From NCBI GenBank assembly GCA_032027005.1, contig JAVSMW010000017.1, positions 1 to 59,935 on the forward strand: a DNA stretch of 59,935 nt, given 5' to 3'. Of the stretch, positions 1 through 8,307 are shown piece after piece. The first letter of the stretch is position 1. Each line of letters begins with the position of its first letter. Origin of the DNA: JAVSMW01 sp032027005 (GTDB lineage Bacteria; Bacillota; Thermincolia; Thermincolales; UBA2595). Made by a program: the position numbers and the translations under genes. The notes under the pieces were generated by a model. That model did not search any database, was not told the DNA's origin, and was given only the letters and a program-made list of their open reading frames with translations.

Positions 1-1
1 C

Positions 2-196
2 ACACACTCTATCAGATTCGCACAAATTCCGGATAACATTCGGCCGGGATTTATTGCACAGATTCCCTTGGGGAGGTCAGCCCAACCCGAGGAACTAGCG
101 GAAGTGGTAGCGTTCCTGGCTTCACCGGGAGCCAGTTATGTAACCGGAGTTGCGCTTGGTGTGGACGGAGGATTTTTCATGGGAGTTCAATGCTAA
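2..196 (+). CDS. SDR-family dehydrogenase, C-terminal part (5' end outside window)
   Basis: This is the last 64 codons of a short-chain dehydrogenase/reductase, ending at TAA 194-196. The encoded end, with the AQPEELAEVVAFLASP stretch and the final GVDGGFFMGVQC, closely matches the end of the complete SDR at 27770-28540, so the two are paralogues. The motif PEELAEVVAFLAS followed by YVTG and DGG is the usual C-terminal signature of FabG-like NAD(P)H-dependent 3-oxoacyl or 3-hydroxyacyl reductases. The active-site part lies outside the window. It is followed after 24 bases by a transporter binding-protein gene, so both liv-type loci here are linked to an SDR. The substrate is unknown. Confidence 0.85.
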   Translation, partial: THSIRFAQIPDNIRPGFIAQIPLGRSAQPEELAEVVAFLASPGASYVTGVALGVDGGFFMGVQC

Positions 197-220
197 AATA
201 ATAATTTAGGAGGGCCCAAT

Positions 221-1529
221 ATGAGAAAATGGTACCCTTTATTACTGGTACTCGTGGTAAGTTTAATGCTCGGTATTACTGGTTGTAGTGGTAAGAATGA
301 GACTGGTCAGACTGGACAGAGCACAACGCCTGCCGCGGAAGAACAAAAGTATATTTTGGGGTGTTCCTACAGGATTAGGCGCTATTGAGCCTAAAGATTC
401 GCTGAAAGCAGCCCAATTGGCTGTTGATGAGATTAATGCTGCCGGCGGGATAGAGGTAGGCGGGAAGAAAATTAAATTTGAGATTGAATCAATTGATACA
501 AGAGAGGTTGAACCGTCATTACCTATTAATGATGCTCTATCGGCCATAGAAAAATTGTTGAACGAAAAGAAACCGAATGCCATAGTGGTTGGAGCACATC
601 GATCCGAGGTTCTGTTGTCATCTATGGATCTGGTTGCCAAGTACAAGATACCATATATTACCACAATTGCTGTTACCCCTGAATTTGATAAAAAAGTAGC
701 CAAGGATCCGGAGAAGTATAAATATTTCTTTCGAACCACGGTCAATGCAATCTCCTTTGTAGGGAATCTTGGCAAACAGCTGGCCTTTATCGGCAAAAAA
801 TTCAATTACAATAAGGTATACATCATGTACCAGGATGTAGCCTGGGCCTCGGGCAGTGCGAAAGGTATCGACAAGTTCGCTCAGGCTAACGGCTGGACCG
901 TGGTTGGCATGGATGCCTATCCTGGCGGGGCTGGTGATTTTTCCTCATCCTTGGCCAAAGCTAAAGCCGCAGGTGCCCAAGTGATTGTGCCTATTTTCGA
1001 TATGCCCCAGTCGGGGGTTCTGGTCAAACAAGCCAGGTCCATGAAGGTTCCTGCATTGATAGCCGGATTTATCAGCCCAGCCGTGCCTGGCAGTGCCTGG
1101 AAGACCTTTAACGGAGACATCGACGGCTTAGTAAACTATGTGTTTGAGCCTGGTGCGATTCCGCTGAAGAATATCCCGAAATCTGCAGAATTCATCAAAG
1201 CATTTGCTAAAAAGTATGGTGAAGAAGAAGCGGCAAACCTTAGCGGACACGGTCCCGGTCCGGCTTACGACACTGTTTATTTGTTAGCGGAAGCCATTAA
1301 AAGTGCTAATTCCCTGGATTCTGACGCAGTCGTAGCCGCTTTGGAAAAAACCGATTATGACGGGGTTGTCGGAAAAATTAAATTTAATAAAGATCACCAA
1401 GCAGTTTATAGTGATAACCCATCAGAGAGCGCAACCAGTTTAGCCTTCCAATGGAGAGACGGCAAACGCGTGGTTGTCTTCCCTGAGAATGCTGCTGAGT
1501 CTGAAATTGAGCTGCCGCCTGCTAAATAG
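221..1529 (+). CDS. livK: Branched-chain-amino-acid-type ABC transporter substrate-binding lipoprotein (frame broken near 360)
   Basis: Extracellular solute-binding protein of the LivK/periplasmic-binding type 1 fold. The start ATG 221 follows AGGAGGG. The first codons encode a lipoprotein signal peptide ending in GITGC, so Cys is the lipid anchor. The frame then breaks at the GGGG run near 358-361. Removing one G joins the signal peptide to the mature domain, which begins YILGVPTGLGA and runs to TAG-less stop TAA 1527-1529. The mature part shows the AVDEINAAGG motif typical of the family. The extra G is probably a sequencing error, since similar single-base breaks occur in most genes up to 14 kb. 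It is the first gene of the livKHMGF order. The ligand could be a branched-chain or aromatic amino acid or an organic acid. The neighbouring acyl-CoA ligase favours an organic acid, which is inference. Confidence 0.8.
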
Positions 1530-1558
1530 CTGCTATTAAGAGTAGCACGCAACATATT

Positions 1559-1585
1559 GGAGGAGTACTTCAATTGTACTCCTCC
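1559..1585 (+). terminator. Hairpin after the first livK
   Basis: A perfect 10-bp inverted repeat (GGAGGAGTAC / GTACTCCTCC) with a 7-base loop lies 30 bases after the livK stop and before the IS element. There is no long T run, so it may be a partial terminator or a 3' stabiliser that gives more binding protein than permease. The second livK is also followed by a strong hairpin. Confidence 0.6.
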
Positions 1586-1702
1586 ATTCAATCAAGGAGG
1601 TCGTCAAGTCTGAAATAATGAGTTAGAGGTACCAGCAAAGTAAAGTGGCAGAGCAAAGCAAGCCATCGGTTGATGACCAAAAAAATATGGATTTACAAGA
1701 AC

Positions 1703-2945
1703 TTAAGAAGCTGCGCGAATGCGGTAACCTTGGGTTCTAGCCAAGATAATCGCTTGTTCTACCGTGATTTCGCGGTTTACTGGAAGAACATCCGACTTTC
1801 TATATAGCTCAGCATTATACGATTCTTTCTTTTTCAGGATGTTGTAGATAGCTGTAAGAAGCATTCTTGCAATAGCAATGATCGCTTTTTTATGACCACG
1901 ACGCTGCTTAAGTCTCAAATAGCGGTTGCGGATTTCAGGATGCTTTTCGCTTTTAACTACAGCGGTTGCACACTGTACCAGAAGCGGCTTAATATAACAG
2001 CCAGCTCTTGAAATTCTTACTGACTTTTTCTTTCCGGCACTTTCGTTATTCGTAGGTGTAAGCCCTGCCCAGGAGCAAAGGTGCTTAGCTGTCGGGAACA
2101 CGTCCATATTAACACCTATTTCAGAGATCACAGCGATGGCTGAAAAGATGTTCTTAAAGGACGGAACAGTTAAGATCAGCTTAATTTCTTCAGCGTAGGG
2201 CTCGGAAAGAGAAAGGATAATTTTTTTCCAGATCAGCCTTTCGTGACTCAAGATCTTTGCAGTGCTGCTTGATTACCTTAAGTTTTTCGGCTTGTTCAGG
2301 CGTGATAAAACCGTCGATGGCAAGTTCCAGTTCAGGGAGTTTATCCTTCATAGAAGCGTGAATGAGGGGCTCTATGTCAAAACTATTGTCCAAAGGATTC
2401 TCCAAAAGCTTGTTAATAATGTTCATAGAACTCTTGCCAAAGGTATCAGAAACAACATTTCCAAGCTGAATATTGGATACGGTTAAAGAATTTTGTAGAC
2501 GGTTTTTCTCGCTTGACATAAAGTTAGTCAGTTTAAAGCGGTAACGCATAAGGTCACGAAGCTGCCTGATTGGAAGAGGAGGCATAAAGCTTCCGGCAAG
2601 AAGGTCATGCTTGAATAGGTCAGCAATCCCATTTAGCGTCTTTTTTGTCAGTCTTCTTACCGCGTATAGCTTTGACGTATTTAGGATGCGCTAGGACGAT
2701 GTTGCAGGAGTCTTCAAGAACATTAAACACAGGAATCCAGTACTTTCCGGTGGATTCCATGCAAACATCCTTGCAGTCGTTTTTACAAAGCCACTGTGAC
2801 AGCTCTCTCAGACCCTTTGTGTAAGTAGAAAAGCGATGGCTTTTGTAAGTGGTAACCCCTTTGTTGGTAGAAGCAATACAAGCAACAACGAAGGTTTTGT
2901 GGACATCAATACCACAACAGACTGGGTAAACGATTTTAGAGCCAT
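1703..2945 (-). pseudogene. IS110-family transposase (DEDD recombinase), frameshifted, copy 1
   Basis: The intact product would be about 415 residues: an N-terminal RuvC-like DEDD domain, then the C-terminal Transposase_20 domain (SWAGLTP, SAGKKKS, ISRAGC). The start is ATG at 2945, preceded by GAAAGGAG. Compared with copy 2, one A is missing at codon 4-5, one G is added in the KDAKW region near 2630, and one A is added near 2226, so the frame is broken at least three times. All three lie in homopolymers. The element may be dead, or these may be sequencing errors like those in the flanking liv genes. The gene runs antisense to the host operon. Confidence 0.8.
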
Positions 2946-3233
2946 AGGTAAACTCCTTTCAGAGAATTGCAAGGGATAGACAGCATTGACTGATTGCCTG
3001 GCAATAAACGAGTAATGTTTAAACAAAGATAAGTCTACGTGCTCGAGGACACACTTATTTGTGCTTGGAAAGGCAATCTACACATATAATTATGCGGTCA
3101 CTCCAGTTGGAGCAGCCCACTCACCTCCGCGTGATTTGTAGTTAACTGTTATCCCTAGGAGTTTAGAATAATAAAAAATTCGCTCAATGCCAACGTATTT
3201 CATTACGTTTTGTGCCTTGAGCGAAGCGAAAGG
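2946..3233 (-). ncRNA. Candidate IS110 bridge RNA region, copy 1
   Basis: Non-coding leader upstream of the transposase, where IS110-type elements encode their bridge RNA. At 3078-3141 a 5-bp closing stem (CTACA/TGTAG) encloses an internal loop with a hairpin at 3100-3112. One side of the loop holds TATAATTATG (3085-3094), identical to the insertion flank at 3240-3249. The other side holds CCTCC (3124-3128), complementary to the GGAGG at 1596-1600 on the opposite flank. A second possible loop holds AAGTCT (3031-3036), matching the element's own left end. The guide roles are inferred from these matches. Transcription is not shown. Confidence 0.55.
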
Positions 3234-3234
3234 A

Positions 3235-4122
3235 ATGACTATAATTATGATAGCCCAAGTTCTAATCTATGGTCTAGTCAATAGTGTCACTTTAATGCTC
3301 ACGGCACTGGGTTTTAGCCTTACCTTCGGCTTAAGCGGCGTTGCTAACTTTGCCCATGGGGGTCTCTACATTTTAGCTGGGTTTATGGCCTGGATTTTTA
3401 TGAACTACCTGGGACTCCCGAGCGTGTTGGCTATGCTCTTGACAGTGGTTGTTGTCGGGGGACTGGGAGCTTTGCTGTACCGGTTCATTTTAATGCCGGT
3501 AAGAGGTATTGTTTTGTCTGAAGTTATTAGTACCTTTGCGGTTGGTGTGGCCATATTGGAGTTATTCCGTTGGTTGGGATTCACAACTTATGATTTTAGC
3601 CTTCCAGTTTTTATAGTTGGAACCGTGGATATCGCAAACGTTAGTATTGATTATCAACGGTTATTTATCATTGGGGGTTGGACTATTACTGGCCATACTC
3701 CTATGGATTTTTACACATCATACTAAAATTGGCCTGGCCCCTGAGGGGTATGTCGCAAGATGAGTATACAGCCCTCTCTGTAGGAATTGAATCAGATTGG
3801 GCAGCAATGCTTAGCCTGGCTTTGGGAGCCGGGTTAGCGGCAGTTGCCGGGATGCTGCTGTTACCACTGGGTATTATCTCCATAAAACATGGGGTATGAT
3901 GCCTTGCTTGTCGCTTTGGCAGTTACTGTCCTGGGTGGTCTTGAAAGCACAACCGGACTTGTTGTCGGGAGTTTTATTGTAGGGTACGCAATGGTGCTGA
4001 CCAGTACGTTTGTGGGTCCGCAGTGGAGCGAGGTCGTTTACCTCGGTGCAATAGTCGCAGTATTGGGTGTAAAACCATCCGGACTATTTGGCAAATCTAA
4101 TGAACTGGAAGAGAGGGTTTAA
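3235..4122 (+). CDS. livH: ABC transporter permease, LivH type (frame broken three times)
   Basis: Integral membrane permease of the branched-chain amino acid type, with multiple hydrophobic helices and the family's conserved GLSGVANFAHGGLY stretch near the N-terminus. I place the start at ATG 3235, because removing the IS element puts AGGAGG six bases before it. ATG 3247 is an in-frame alternative. The annotated frame can extend upstream into the IS end, but those codons are not native. Extra bases at the G runs near 3676 and 3893 and the C run near 3748 break the frame. Correcting each by one base gives a continuous LivH ending TAA 4120-4122, just before livM. These are probably sequencing errors. 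Confidence 0.8.
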
Positions 4123-4123
4123 T

Positions 4124-5164
4124 ATGAACCCAAAATTTAGAAAAGAACGGATAGACCGCGGGATTAACGTTAGATCCAAAGACATTATGATACTGGCCTC
4201 TTTACGGGATTTACTGTACGTTGTTTTACCCCGGGCTTTGGTTATCATTGGTATTGTAATATTTCCTTTAATGAAAGACATCATTGGCTCCTACTGGCAA
4301 AATGTTATGCTAACAATTTTGGTGATTTCCTTGCTCGCTTTGAGTTGGGACCTATTAGCGGGTGTTGGCTTGATTTCTCTCGGACAATCCTTTTTCTTCG
4401 GAATTGGCGGTTACTTTGCAGGGTACCTAAGTTACAAGTTTGGTTTATCGCCATTAATTACTATTCCCTTAGCTACCGTAGGCGGCTCTTTGGTCTCTAC
4501 GGTTCTGCTCTACCCCATACTACGTTTGAAGGGAATCTATTTTGGCCTGATTACTTTTGCGGTGCCGCTGCTCTTACAGCGGATAATAGAAACCACTAAA
4601 ATTCTTGGCGGGACCGAGGGTTTAAGCGGCATTACGTCTATTTCCAACCGAACCTTTGAATTATACCTGGTCATATTTGTTGTCATAATAACAGTTTATG
4701 GCTTTCGTCGGCTTACAACCAGTGATTACGGATTAGTGTTTAACGCTATCCGTGATAATGACAGGGCTGTAATAGCTTCCGGATACAACATCCAGTGGTA
4801 CAAGGCACAGGCGGTATTTATATCTGCTTTACCGGTTTCCTTTGCCGGTGCTTATTTCGCCCACCACTTTGAATTTGTAGGTATGTCTGTATTTTCTCTT
4901 GATTATTCCATTCTCTCCCTGACCGGAGTTATTGTAGGCGGTGCCGGAACTTTTTTTGGAGCTGTTTTGGGCAGTTTCATTCTAGTGCCTTTGTCTGAAC
5001 TACTCCGGGGATTTGGTTCATTAAGAGTTGTAATTTATTCTCTGATGCTCCTGTTCTTTATCATCGGGTTGCCTGAGGGACTTTTTAGCTTCTTCCTAAG
5101 AAAGTACCACCAGTTTGAACGATATGTGCCAATGGAGGAAAGTAAGTCTGAAATAATTAGTTAG
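4124..5164 (+). CDS. livM: ABC transporter permease, LivM type (C-terminus altered by IS insertion)
   Basis: Second membrane subunit of the liv-type transporter, about 346 residues, with the family motif GVGLISLGQSFFFGIGGY and about ten hydrophobic segments. ATG 4124 is one base after the livH stop and follows GAGAGGG. As sequenced, the last five to six codons (KSEIIS, stop TAG 5162-5164) come from the left end of IS110 copy 2. If the element is removed, the frame continues as ...PMEES-NGYKHEK and stops at TGA overlapping the start of livG, a normal operon junction. So the insertion changed only a few C-terminal residues and probably leaves the permease functional, which is inference. Confidence 0.88.
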   Translation: MNPKFRKERIDRGINVRSKDIMILASLRDLLYVVLPRALVIIGIVIFPLMKDIIGSYWQNVMLTILVISLLALSWDLLAGVGLISLGQSFFFGIGGYFAGYLSYKFGLSPLITIPLATVGGSLVSTVLLYPILRLKGIYFGLITFAVPLLLQRIIETTKILGGTEGLSGITSISNRTFELYLVIFVVIITVYGFRRLTTSDYGLVFNAIRDNDRAVIASGYNIQWYKAQAVFISALPVSFAGAYFAHHFEFVGMSVFSLDYSILSLTGVIVGGAGTFFGAVLGSFILVPLSELLRGFGSLRVVIYSLMLLFFIIGLPEGLFSFFLRKYHQFERYVPMEESKSEIIS

Positions 5165-5241
5165 AAGTACTAGCAAAGTAAAATGGGCACAGCAAAGCAA
5201 GCCATTGGTTAATGCCTAAAAGAATACGGATTTGTAATAAA

Positions 5242-6487
5242 TTAGGATGCTGTGCGAATACGGTAACCTTGGGTTCTAGCCAGGATAATCGCTTGTTCTA
5301 CCGTGATTTCACGGCTTACTGGAAGAACATCCGATTTCCTATATAATTCAGGATTATACCGTTCTTTCTTTTTAAGGATATTGTAAATAGCTGTGAGGAG
5401 CATTCTTGCAATAGCAATGATTGCCCGTTTATGACCGCGGCGTTGCTTAAGTCTCAAATAGCGGTTACGGATTTCAGGATGCTTATCGCTTTTAACTACA
5501 GCGGTTGCACACTGTACCAGAAGCGGCTTAATATAGCAGCCAGCTCTTGAAATCCTTACTGACTTTTTCTTTCCGGCACTTTCGTTATTCGTAGGTGTAA
5601 GCCCTGCCCAGGAGCAAAGATGCTTAGCTGTCGGGAACACGTCCATTTTAACACCTATTTCAGAGACCACACAGCTATGGCTGAAAAGATGTTTTTAAAG
5701 GACGGAACAGTTAAGATCAGATTAATTTCTTCTGCGTAGGGCTCGGAAAGAGAAAGGATAATTTTTTCAAGATCAGCCTTACGTGATTCAAGATCTTCGT
5801 AGTGCTGTTTGATTACTTTAAGTTTTTCAGCTTGTTCAGGCGTGATAAAACCGTCGATGGCTAGCTCCAGTTCGGGGAGTTTATCTTTCATAGAACCGTG
5901 AATAAAGCGGTTCTATGTCAAAACTGTTATCCAAAGGATCTTCCAAAAGCCTGTTAATGATGTTCATGGAACTTTTGCCAAAGGTATCAGAAACAACATT
6001 TCCAAGCTGAATATTGGATACGGTTAAAGAGTTTTGCAGACGGTTTTTCTCGCTTGACATAAAGTTAGTCAGTTTAAAACGATAACGCATAAGGTCACGA
6101 AGCTGCCTGATGGCGAGAGGAGGCATAAAGCTTCCAGCTATAAGGTCATGCTTAAAACAAATCGGCAATCCATTTAGCGTCTTTTTTGTCAGTCTTCTTA
6201 CCACGGATTGCTTTGACGTATTTAGGATGTGCCAGAGTGATGTTGCAGGAATCTTCAAGAACATTAAACACGGGAATCCAGTACTTCCCGGTAGATTCCA
6301 TGCAAACATCCTCACAGTTATTTTCACAAAGCCACTGTGACAGCTCTTTCAGCCCCTTTGTATAGGTAGAAAAGCGATGGCTTTTGTAGGTGGTAACCCC
6401 TTTGTTGGTAGAGGCAATACAGGCAACAACAAAGGTTTTGTGGACATCAATGCCACAACAGATTGGGTAAACGATTTTCAGAGCCAT
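5242..6487 (-). pseudogene. IS110-family transposase, frameshifted, copy 2
   Basis: Same DEDD transposase as copy 1. The N-terminal part is readable as MALKIVYPICCGIDVHKT, then ESTGKYW and KTDKKDAKWIADL, which supply the acidic residues of the RuvC-like site. The C-terminal part has SWAGLTP and the KKKSVRISRAGC motif. The start ATG at 6487 follows GAAAGGA. The frame breaks at a T run near 6158, at another site near 5903, and by about two added bases near 5672. The breaks are not at the same positions as in copy 1, so the two copies together define the intact protein. Confidence 0.8.
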
Positions 6488-6776
6488 AGGGAAAATTCCT
6501 TTCAAAGAATTATAGGGATAGACAGCATTGACTGATGCCTGGCAATAAACGAGTAATGTTTATACAAAGATAAGTCTGCGTGCTCGAAGTCACACTTATT
6601 TGTGCTTGGAAAGGCAATCTACACATATAAGCATTCGGTCACTCCAATGTTGGAGCAGCCCACTCACCTCCGCGTGATTTGTAGTTAACCGTTATCCCTA
6701 TGGCTATAGAATAATAGAAAGGTAGCTCGAAGCCAACATATTTCATTACGTTTTGTGCCTTGAGCGAAGCGAAAGG
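6488..6776 (-). ncRNA. Candidate IS110 bridge RNA region, copy 2
   Basis: Equivalent leader to 2946-3233. The loop at 6619-6684 is closed by CTACA/TGTAG and has an inner hairpin (6641-6655). Its variable side reads TATAAGCAT (6626-6634), identical to this copy's own insertion flank at 6783-6791. Copy 1 has TATAATTATG here instead, which fits its own flank. The other side again carries CCTCC (6667-6671), complementary to GGAGG at 5134-5138. AAGTCTG (6572-6578) equals the element's left end, and ATTCCTTTC near 6497 is the complement of its right end GAAAGGAAT. The guide function is inferred. Confidence 0.55.
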
Positions 6777-6777
6777 A

Positions 6778-7554
6778 ATGGTTATAAGCATGAAAAATGA
6801 GCCGATTTTACGGGTGGAAGACCTTATTAAAAGATTTGGTTCCGTAAAAGCCGTGGACGGGATCTGTTTTCAGCTGAAGCACGGCCAGGCTTTAGGGATA
6901 ATTGGCCCTAACGGATCAGGGAAGAGTACCCTGATTAACCTGATTTCGGGATTTGTAAAACCAACCTCGGGCAAGGTCGAATTTCAGGGCAAGAACATAA
7001 CGGGCATCGCGCCTCACAAGGCTGTAAACCTGGGTATAGGGCGGAGTTTCCAGTTAGCACGGCCGTTCTACAATTTGTCTGTTTACAAAAATGTTGTAAT
7101 CTCGGTTAATTCGTACCGGGCCAGGAAACATATGCACGGCAAATATGGGGATCGGGACGAGATTGCCATCCAACTGTTAGAAGACGTGGGTTTTGACAGA
7201 GATTCCCAGATCCCTTATAAGTTGGCCGGGGAACTGCCGCATGGTTACCTAAAGCGGCTGGAGCTTGCCCGGTGCTTGGCCCTGAACCCCGATATAATTA
7301 TCTTAGACGAACTTTTCTCCGGGATGAGTTTATCGGAAATTGCCGGGATTTTGCCCTTGCTAAGGCGGATTAAGGATGAAGGAAAGACTCTGATTATGGT
7401 TGAGCATAGGTTAAAGGAGTTATTCCAGGTGATTGACAAAGTAATTGTGTTGAATTTTGGCTGCAAGATTGCTGAAGGTACGCCGGGTGAAGTTATGCAG
7501 GTAGAAGAGGTGTCCAGTGCGTACCTGGGGAGCGAGGTAATTGAAGATGCTTGA
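6778..7554 (+). CDS. livG: ABC transporter ATPase, LivG type
   Basis: Cytoplasmic ATP-binding subunit of the liv-type transporter, about 258 residues. The Walker A motif GPNGSGKST lies near residue 44. Walker B-like IIILDELFSG and the switch histidine region VEHRLKEL are present. The family's usual DEPAAGLN reads DELFSGMS, as in some LivG homologues for organic acids. ATG 6778 is chosen because, without the IS copy, it lies six bases after GGAGG. ATG 6790 is an alternative. The ABC signature reads LPHGYLKRLE instead of LSYGQQRRLE, a notable divergence. The gene overlaps livF by 8 bases. Confidence 0.87.
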   Translation: MVISMKNEPILRVEDLIKRFGSVKAVDGICFQLKHGQALGIIGPNGSGKSTLINLISGFVKPTSGKVEFQGKNITGIAPHKAVNLGIGRSFQLARPFYNLSVYKNVVISVNSYRARKHMHGKYGDRDEIAIQLLEDVGFDRDSQIPYKLAGELPHGYLKRLELARCLALNPDIIILDELFSGMSLSEIAGILPLLRRIKDEGKTLIMVEHRLKELFQVIDKVIVLNFGCKIAEGTPGEVMQVEEVSSAYLGSEVIEDA

Positions 7555-8291
7555 GGTTAAGGATTTAATGGTCTTCTATGAAAACGCTATAGCAGTAAAC
7601 GGGCTGAGCATGGAAGTTCGGTCAGGTGAGGTTGTAGGGGTTTTTGGATCCAACAGTGCAGGCAAGACAACTCTGCTTAATACAATTGCTGGGCTGACTC
7701 TGCACCTAAAGCAGCGCGAACAGAGGAGAGGCGGCATGCGCATTACCATAACCGGGGAAATACAATTTGAGGGAGATAGGGTCCAGGAAATAAAACCCAG
7801 CGGCAGGGTAAATAAGGGAATAGTCCTCTGCCGCGAAAGGCACCCGGTTTTCGGTGATAATACAGTCGAAGAAAATTTAAAGCTTGGCGGGTATCTGCGC
7901 AAGGAACGGGAAGTAAAAGAGAGCATGGCTGATGTATATGAACTTTTCCCTCCTTTGGTAAAGCTCAAAGGCAGAAAAGCCNGGTATGTTAAGCGGCGGA
8001 GAGAAGGAAATGGTAGTCATTGGCATGGCAATGATTGCCCGGCCAAAATTGCTGATGCTGGATGAGCCTCTCCTTGGGTTAAGCCCCCNTATGCAAAAAG
8101 AAGTGGTTCGGGGAGTAAGGGAAATAAGCAAACGCGGAGTAACAATATTGATATCTGAGCAGTATGCCCGGCCGATTATGCCTATTATTGACCGCGGGTA
8201 CATCATTGAAAACGGTACTCTGATTGTTACCGGCACGAGTAAGGATTTATTGGATAACCCGGAAGTCAAGGCAGCCTACTTTGGTATTTAG
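7547..8291 (+). CDS. livF: ABC transporter ATPase, LivF type (N base shifts frame)
   Basis: Second ATP-binding subunit, about 247 residues. ATG 7547 overlaps the livG stop; TTG 7541 is an alternative. Walker A reads GSNSAGKTT. The frame shifts at the N at 7982. Leaving this N out gives a continuous GRKAGMLSGGEKEM, the ABC signature, then Walker B LLMLDEPLLGLSP and the C-terminal VKAAYFGI. A second N at 8089 falls inside a codon after LSP and does not break the frame. The gene is normal apart from the base-call problem and completes the first transporter set. Confidence 0.85.
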
Positions 8292-8307
8292 AAAAGGGGG
8301 AATTCGC

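Larger units (their letters stand above)
1606..3235 (-). mobile_element. IS110-family insertion sequence, copy 1
   Basis: About 1.63 kb between livK and livH, roughly 90% alike by eye to the copy at 5144-6778 and in the same orientation. Comparing the two copies places the ends inside AAGTCTGAAATAAT (left) and GCGAAAGGAATG (right). An AA dinucleotide is shared at both ends and could be the exchange core. There are no terminal inverted repeats, as expected for the family. It contains one transposase gene on the minus strand (1703-2945) with a roughly 290-base non-coding leader upstream of it (2946-3233). Removing the element restores AGGAGG-N6-ATG for livH, so it sits between the ribosome-binding site and the start codon. 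Confidence 0.85.
5144..6778 (-). mobile_element. IS110-family insertion sequence, copy 2
   Basis: Same element and orientation as copy 1, inserted between livM and livG. The left end starts at AAGTCTGAAATAATTAG and the right end is GCGAAAGGAATG. Removing it rebuilds GGAGG-N6-ATG in front of livG, so this copy also sits between ribosome-binding site and start codon. Two direct copies 3.5 kb apart could recombine and delete livH and livM. Sequence differences between the copies are spread along their length, so they are not a very recent local duplication or an assembly duplicate. Confidence 0.85.

Noticed and set aside
1606..6778. The two IS110 copies as ends of a composite transposon carrying livH and livM
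   Set aside because: Each copy rebuilds its own separate, natural gene junction when removed, so they are independent insertions.
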